Assembly: GCF_025685575.1 (NCBI RefSeq)
Contig: NZ_JAGSYD010000003.1
Span: 620,001 to 684,000, forward strand
DNA: 64,000 nt
Direction: 5' to 3'
DNA from: Granulicella cerasi
GTDB taxonomy: Bacteria > Acidobacteriota > Terriglobia > Terriglobales > Acidobacteriaceae
Positions within the stretch are counted from its first letter, which is position 1. Every line of letters starts with the position of its first letter. Made by a program: the position numbers and the translations under genes. The notes under the pieces are model-generated. The model did no database searches. It saw nothing but the letters and a program-made list of their open reading frames with translations, and was not told the DNA's origin. Below, one piece after another: positions 60,042-64,000 of the stretch.

Positions 60042-61394
60042 CTAGAAGAAGAAGATCAGCGAGCCAACGACATTGAAGGCTCCGCCCAGACGCGGTGTGC
60101 GAGCCGGGTGGTCCGTATAGCTGAAGCCCGGCGCGAACGTGATGCCAGGACGCAGACGCGCGGAGTATGTCGCAGCAACTGAGTTCGATCCAGAGTAGGC
60201 CGTTCCATTGGCGTTCGTCGTTACGCGGTTGAAGTCCGGGCTGAAGCTGGTATGCGAAAGCACCACGCTGCTCAGATCATTCGGGCGATGCGGAAAGAGG
60301 CCGATGTCGTAGAGACGCGCTTCGTAATACTGTGTCGATGAATCGTAGCGCGGCGGCGCGTACATGAACGTCACGCCACCGTAAAGACCCTGTCGGCCGG
60401 TGCCTGCGGTCGAGTGCGTGAACTGCTGGTCCACCAGCGCATACGTCGCCCAGTTCCCCGTCTCGGTCTTATTGCTGATGATGTTCTTGAAACCCGTCGT
60501 GTTCGTCAGATACCCTGCGCGGAACCACGTCTGCTTATCAGTCGCGCTGGAGTTCTTCTTATAGCCGAACTCGTTGATCGTGAGCAGGCCATCACCGTGC
60601 GGCGCAAAGCGGAAGCCCGTCTGATCGCGCTTCACTTCGGTAGCGCCACCGTTCGGGTCGGCGCTGCGCTGGAAGCCGATCTTGTCGTAGAAGTGCTTGG
60701 TGAGATGGACGGTCGTGTTCACGCCGGGCGTTCCGTAGGGCGTCGTGTTCTGGCCCACCTGGTACGGAATGACGGCGTACACGCCGAGTGCGCCGGTCGC
60801 AAAGGTTCCGCCAACGGCGAAGGCCTCGAACTCAAGGTCATTCTGCAGCCAGCCGAACTTCACTTCGATGCGGTTCTTGAACAAGCTTTGGTAGTACGCC
60901 AACTGCAGCGCGCGCGTCGCCTCGGGACCTGAGGGATACCAGCTGGTACGCAGCACGCCCGGCCCCATGATGAGCTGACCGCCGCGGATGTGGAACGCCT
61001 GCATGTTGTACGTGAGCACCGGGTACGCACCCACAGCCCAGGTGGCGCGCTGGCCGTTGTACTTCTGGTCGGCGAGCGCCACGGGCGCGTCGAGCACGTT
61101 CTGCTGGAACTTGTTGGACTCCGGCACGAAGATGCCAAAGCCGTGCCTGGCCATCGCCACACGCACCGGGTTCGTCGCCCCGGTCACCGAGTTACTGAAC
61201 GGCGGAAAGGAAATCTCGAGGCCCTTTTCGCCCATGCTCTCCACGAGTGCGCTGTCCGCTGCGTGCTGCGGAGGCGGCGTCTGCGCCTGCTGGGGAGTCA
61301 CTACGGTCTGCGTCTGCTGGGCGAGAACGGGAAGGCTGATGGCCGAGGTGAGAATGGCCGTGGCGGCGTACTTGAACTTGGGGTTTTGGAACAT
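60042..61394 (-). CDS. Outer-membrane porin, OprB/carbohydrate-porin-like
   Basis: A 450-residue outer-membrane protein with signal peptide (1-25, TSAISLPVLAQ) and a Gln/Pro/Thr linker. The body consists of alternating beta-strands (VKFGWLQNDLEFEAFAVGG, TWFRAGYLTNTTGF, LYGGVTFMYAPPRY, ARLRPGITFAPGFSYTDH) and ends with VGSLIFFF, a typical aromatic C-terminus for barrel insertion. Family placement near OprB/carbohydrate-selective porins is supported by its gene neighbours (GH3, GntR) and general pattern, less by specific motifs. Start ATG 61394 has AAGAAGG. A 12-bp palindrome lies 16 bases upstream of the start. Confidence 0.8.
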   Translation of the reverse strand: MFQNPKFKYAATAILTSAISLPVLAQQTQTVVTPQQAQTPPPQHAADSALVESMGEKGLEISFPPFSNSVTGATNPVRVAMARHGFGIFVPESNKFQQNVLDAPVALADQKYNGQRATWAVGAYPVLTYNMQAFHIRGGQLIMGPGVLRTSWYPSGPEATRALQLAYYQSLFKNRIEVKFGWLQNDLEFEAFAVGGTFATGALGVYAVIPYQVGQNTTPYGTPGVNTTVHLTKHFYDKIGFQRSADPNGGATEVKRDQTGFRFAPHGDGLLTINEFGYKKNSSATDKQTWFRAGYLTNTTGFKNIISNKTETGNWATYALVDQQFTHSTAGTGRQGLYGGVTFMYAPPRYDSSTQYYEARLYDIGLFPHRPNDLSSVVLSHTSFSPDFNRVTTNANGTAYSGSNSVAATYSARLRPGITFAPGFSYTDHPARTPRLGGAFNVVGSLIFFF

Positions 61395-61409
61395 GCGACC
61401 TTCTTTGAT

Positions 61410-61421
61410 ATTTGATCAAAT
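61410..61421. promoter_or_regulatory. Candidate GntR operator upstream of the porin gene
   Basis: Perfect palindrome ATTTGATCAAAT, 15 bases in front of the porin ATG (minus strand) and identical to the palindrome at 62201-62212 in front of the GntR gene. The match extends to TATTTGATCAAATC. Location and duplication are what a regulator binding site would show. Confidence 0.75.
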
Positions 61422-61469
61422 CTTCAACGGGCAAAGATTATGCCCCGAAAACAACGGTTGTCAAACCCG

Positions 61470-62174
61470 CTAAATCTCCACCAGGGTCAACGGATCCTGC
61501 ACGGTTTCGTCGAGGACGTGGGCGGTGCGGTTGCCGATGCGCGCCAAGTGGTTGTGCATCCGCCTCTTCGCGGTCGCGCCATCCCGCTTGCGACAGTCCT
61601 CGAGAATTTCGTAGTGCTCCACATCGCGGCCCAGCATCAGGCCTTCGTAGCCGGTGCGATAGCACTGGGTGCGCTCCCACATGGGCTCAATCGCCCGCAG
61701 CAGCCAGGCCGATCCGCTGGCGCGGTAGAGCAGAAAGTGAAAGTCCGTGTGAGCGCGCCACATTGCGGGATAGTCGTGAGCGTCCTCGGCAGACCGGAGC
61801 CTTTGCAGGTGTTGCAGGCCTTGTTGATACATCTCTTCGGTAAAATTCGCCGCGGCCTTGGCGACCGCGATCGGCTCCACGGCAAGTCTGGCCTCATAGA
61901 GATCGGTCAGCTCTTCCACCGATGTCGGAACAACGCGCGCGCCCTTATGCGGGACATTCTGCACCAGACCAAGCTGCTCCAGCCGGCGCAACGCTTCGCG
62001 GATCGGCGTCATGCTGAGTTGCAGGGCCTGCGAGAGTTCCTCGAGACGTAACCGGTCCCCGGGCTTCACATCGCCGTTCAGGATGAGCGAACGGATGCGA
62101 TCGATGGCCCGTTCGGCCAGCGTTCTGTTGGCGGAAAGGTCCTCAGCGGCTCGGGGGAGGGTGTTGGCGGTCAC
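61470..62174 (-). CDS. GntR-family regulator, FadR/FCD subfamily
   Basis: A 234-residue regulator. The winged helix is at about residues 18-85 (ERAIDRIRSLILNGDVKPGD, RLRLEELSQALQLSMTPIRE, ALRRLEQLGLVQNVPHKGAR) and the FCD ligand domain after it (DLYEARLAVEPIAVAKAAAN, HTDFHFLLYRASGSAWLLRA, HYEILEDCRKRDG). FCD members bind organic acids or sugar acids with a metal held by Asp/His residues. It is upstream of and on the same strand as the porin and GH3 genes; identical palindromes precede this gene and the porin, indicating autoregulation and control of the unit. Confidence 0.92.
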   Translation of the reverse strand: MTANTLPRAAEDLSANRTLAERAIDRIRSLILNGDVKPGDRLRLEELSQALQLSMTPIREALRRLEQLGLVQNVPHKGARVVPTSVEELTDLYEARLAVEPIAVAKAAANFTEEMYQQGLQHLQRLRSAEDAHDYPAMWRAHTDFHFLLYRASGSAWLLRAIEPMWERTQCYRTGYEGLMLGRDVEHYEILEDCRKRDGATAKRRMHNHLARIGNRTAHVLDETVQDPLTLVEI

Positions 62175-62200
62175 CGCACGATCCTACAGAGCTTCCTCGT

Positions 62201-62212
62201 ATTTGATCAAAT
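62201..62212. promoter_or_regulatory. Candidate GntR operator upstream of the GntR gene
   Basis: Second copy of the palindrome ATTTGATCAAAT, 26 bases in front of the gntR-type ATG (minus strand). A position this close to the start fits repression of its own promoter. serC lies on the other side (start 62380), too far for a clear link. Confidence 0.75.
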
Positions 62213-62379
62213 CCTTTCCTTCGAATCGCTGGTAGCTCGCACCTTGCTGAAGCTGCTCGACCACCAGCGGATGTGTCGCTCGATGTACCGTCCCGCAACA
62301 GGAGGGTCCGACCCAAGGGTTATCCTTGAAGGTAGCGCTACATTTTTCGTGGAATAGAAACCGCACAGAAGGATTCGCA

Positions 62380-63549
62380 GTGAACGAGCAAAACGTACGG
62401 CCCGCAAAACTTCCCTCCAGTCCGAACTTCTCTTCAGGCCCTTGTGCAAAGCGACCCGGTTGGTCACTTTCTGCGCTGGATGACGCGCTTGTCGGTCGTT
62501 CGCACCGCTCGAAGCCCGGAAAGCAGAAGCTGGAAGAGGTGATCACGCTCTCGCGCGAGATCCTCGGCATCCCCGAGGACTATCGCATCGGCATCGTCCC
62601 CGGCTCTGACACCGGAGCGATCGAGATGGCCATGTGGTCGATGCTCGGCGAGCGCGGCGTGGACGTGTTTGCGTGGGAAAGCTTCGGCAAGGAGTGGGTG
62701 ACCGACATCACCAAGCAGCTCAAGCTCGAAGACATCAACGTATATGAGGCGGAGTACGGTGAACTGCCCGACCTCGCCAAGTATGACGCCAAGCGCGACG
62801 TGGTCTTCACCTGGAACGGCACCACCTCGGGCGTGCGCGTGCCGAACGGCGAGTGGATTTCGAAGTCGCGCGAAGGCCTGACCTTCTGCGACGCGACCTC
62901 GGCTGCCTTTGCGATGGACCTGCCGTGGGAACTGCTGGATGTGACGACGTGGTCATGGCAGAAGGTGTTGGGCGGCGAAGGTGCGCACGGCATGATCGTG
63001 CTGAGCCCGCGCGCGGCCGAACGCCTGAAGACGTACAAGCCGTCGCGCCCGCTGCCGAAGATCTTCCGCCTCGCTAAGGGCGCGGAGCTGATCGAAGGTA
63101 TCTTCAGCGGCGAGACGATCAACACGCCGTCGATGCTTGCGGTGGAAGATGCGCTTGACGGTCTGCGCTGGGCGAAGTCGATCGGTGGCTTGTCGCAGCT
63201 CATCGCACGAACGGAAGCGAACCTCTCCGCCATTTCGGAGTGGGTGAAGCAGAGCACTTGGGGTGCGTTCCTCGCATCGAAGCCGGAGACGGTTTCTTCG
63301 ACTTCGATCTGCCTGAAGATCGTCGATGCAGAGTTCGTGAAGCTGGACGCCAAGCAGCAGGCGGCGTTTGTGAAGTCGCTGACCAGCCTGCTCGAGAAGG
63401 AAGGCGCAGCGTACGACATCGCGTCCTACCGTGATGCTCCTGCGGGCCTTCGCGTCTGGGGTGGTGCGACCGTGGAGACGAGCGATATCAAGGACGTTCT
63501 CGCATGGCTCGACTATGCCTTCGCCACCGCGAAGAGCAGCCTGGCATAA
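62380..63549 (+). CDS. serC: Phosphoserine aminotransferase
   Basis: PLP enzyme that converts 3-phosphohydroxypyruvate to phosphoserine in serine synthesis, here of the alternative (TIGR01365-like) type found in some proteobacteria and others, about 389 residues. Motifs: [74 protein letters not shown] with the PLP lysine in [16 protein letters not shown], and the tail [23 protein letters not shown] at 62380 with AGAAGGA is preferred to ATG 62326, which adds a leader without homology. Confidence 0.93.
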   Translation: MNEQNVRPAKLPSSPNFSSGPCAKRPGWSLSALDDALVGRSHRSKPGKQKLEEVITLSREILGIPEDYRIGIVPGSDTGAIEMAMWSMLGERGVDVFAWESFGKEWVTDITKQLKLEDINVYEAEYGELPDLAKYDAKRDVVFTWNGTTSGVRVPNGEWISKSREGLTFCDATSAAFAMDLPWELLDVTTWSWQKVLGGEGAHGMIVLSPRAAERLKTYKPSRPLPKIFRLAKGAELIEGIFSGETINTPSMLAVEDALDGLRWAKSIGGLSQLIARTEANLSAISEWVKQSTWGAFLASKPETVSSTSICLKIVDAEFVKLDAKQQAAFVKSLTSLLEKEGAAYDIASYRDAPAGLRVWGGATVETSDIKDVLAWLDYAFATAKSSLA

Positions 63550-63574
63550 CTCGCGCACGAACGGTTCAACCTGG

Positions 63575-63601
63575 CGGCCTCGATCTCAACGATCGAGGCC
63601 G
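63575..63601 (+). terminator. Hairpin terminator after serC
   Basis: Stem CGGCCTCGAT / ATCGAGGCCG with a seven-base loop, 25 bases after the stop, followed by TTTG. Confidence 0.85.
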
Positions 63602-63757
63602 TTTGCTCTGCCACCCCCCTCGAATTGACTACTCATTTCGCGTCCATCGACCCTTACTCGGCAAGCCCTCAAACCCTAGCCTCAAAGCATCGTTTTCAGA
63701 CGCGTTCCCGCCAGACGAAGCACCGCACTCTTGCGATGACGCCCCTGAGGAGTCGTG

Positions 63758-64000
63758 ATGAGGCAATCGCAGATGAAGTCTTTTGGGATCGATGTGGCGC
63801 GGCTCTTCGCCGGCGCCAGGACGCGTGCTGCCGTATTCAACGGCCTCGCGGAGTCTTGCTTTGCGGCAGCGCGCGTCTCGCAGCCATCGCCACCGACACA
63901 GCTTTATCCGGCGATTCAGCGCGAGAAGAGCTACCTCATCGAGGTGCATCTCGGCGACGCGCCTTCGAGTTCCTGGCGAACATGGATCGCGGGAGTGAGT
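63758..64000 (+). CDS. Partial gene of unknown function, truncated by the window end
   Basis: The frame is open from ATG 63758 to the end of the window (81 codons seen) and has a strong GAGGAG ribosome site. The visible protein starts MRQSQMKSFGIDVARLFAGAR and contains LYPAIQREKSYLIEVHLGD and SSSWRTWIAG. I recognise no family from this fragment. The codon pattern and ribosome site favour a real gene over the frames on the other strand. Confidence 0.6.
   Translation, partial: MRQSQMKSFGIDVARLFAGARTRAAVFNGLAESCFAAARVSQPSPPTQLYPAIQREKSYLIEVHLGDAPSSSWRTWIAGVS

Overview
The window looks like a chromosomal segment of an acidobacterium (class Terriglobia; Granulicella/Terriglobus/Edaphobacter-like). 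This is inferred from the overall gene style: a very large Oar-like TonB-dependent receptor with an N-terminal carboxypeptidase-regulatory domain, beta-propeller lipoproteins of the 'lactonase' type, a DUF2393-like protein, tandem signal peptidases, many secreted metallopeptidases and glycoside hydrolases. kdsA (Kdo for LPS), a porin and a TonB receptor show a diderm cell. Coding is dense and GC-rich, which produces many long but spurious antisense reading frames.

Layout. 1-3.3 kb: a secreted barrel/SUMF1 fusion protein followed by its LacI-type regulator. 3.3-8.4 kb: an accessory block of short, visibly more AT-rich genes in mixed orientation (secreted unknown, C39-like peptidase, SnoaL-like protein, NAD-dependent epimerase with a frameshifted AraC regulator, second secreted unknown). 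Each gene or divergent pair is separated from the next by one copy of an imperfect palindrome, always in the same orientation, ending with TAAC/GTTA-like boxes. This resembles a cassette array with attC-like sites but no integrase in view, and it is the most interesting structure in the window. It is followed by a decayed SDR gene fragment and ends at tRNA-Ala(GGC). 9.2-16.6 kb: ECF sigma/anti-sigma pair, TPR-type exported protein, rnc, two lepB genes, an AsmA-like protein. 16.6-23.7 kb: an M1-like peptidase without its zinc site, rlmB, a second sigma factor with two membrane proteins, a LytTR response regulator, Spy/CpxP-like protein, lipocalin and GlsB-like protein.

23.8-38.1 kb: M61 peptidase, the pmbA-tldD pair, a DUF1906-type lipoprotein, a DinB/YfiT-type enzyme, a large protein with a C-terminal PD-(D/E)XK-like site, aldo/keto reductase, dus, rpmE, a DnaC-like ATPase followed by sixteen perfect copies of a 7-bp repeat, a DUF2393-like protein and kdsA. 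38.2-53.7 kb: two paralogous propeller lipoproteins, M13 peptidase, a secreted nucleotide pyrophosphatase/phosphodiesterase, a lamin-tail protein, an NHL-type lipoprotein, the large TonB receptor and a GH43 enzyme. 54-58 kb: paoABC, a Tat-exported molybdenum aldehyde oxidase operon. 58-62.2 kb: a sugar-use unit (GntR/FCD regulator, porin, GH3 glucosidase) with the same 12-bp palindrome in front of the regulator and in front of the porin. 62.4-64 kb: serC and the start of an unknown gene that runs out of the window.

How the genes fit together: most of the window is housekeeping (RNA processing, protein export, LPS, serine) mixed with envelope and polymer-scavenging functions regulated by local LacI/GntR/sigma factors. 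The 3.3-8.4 kb block stands apart as acquired DNA. All calls come from reading the sequence and translations; no database search was run.
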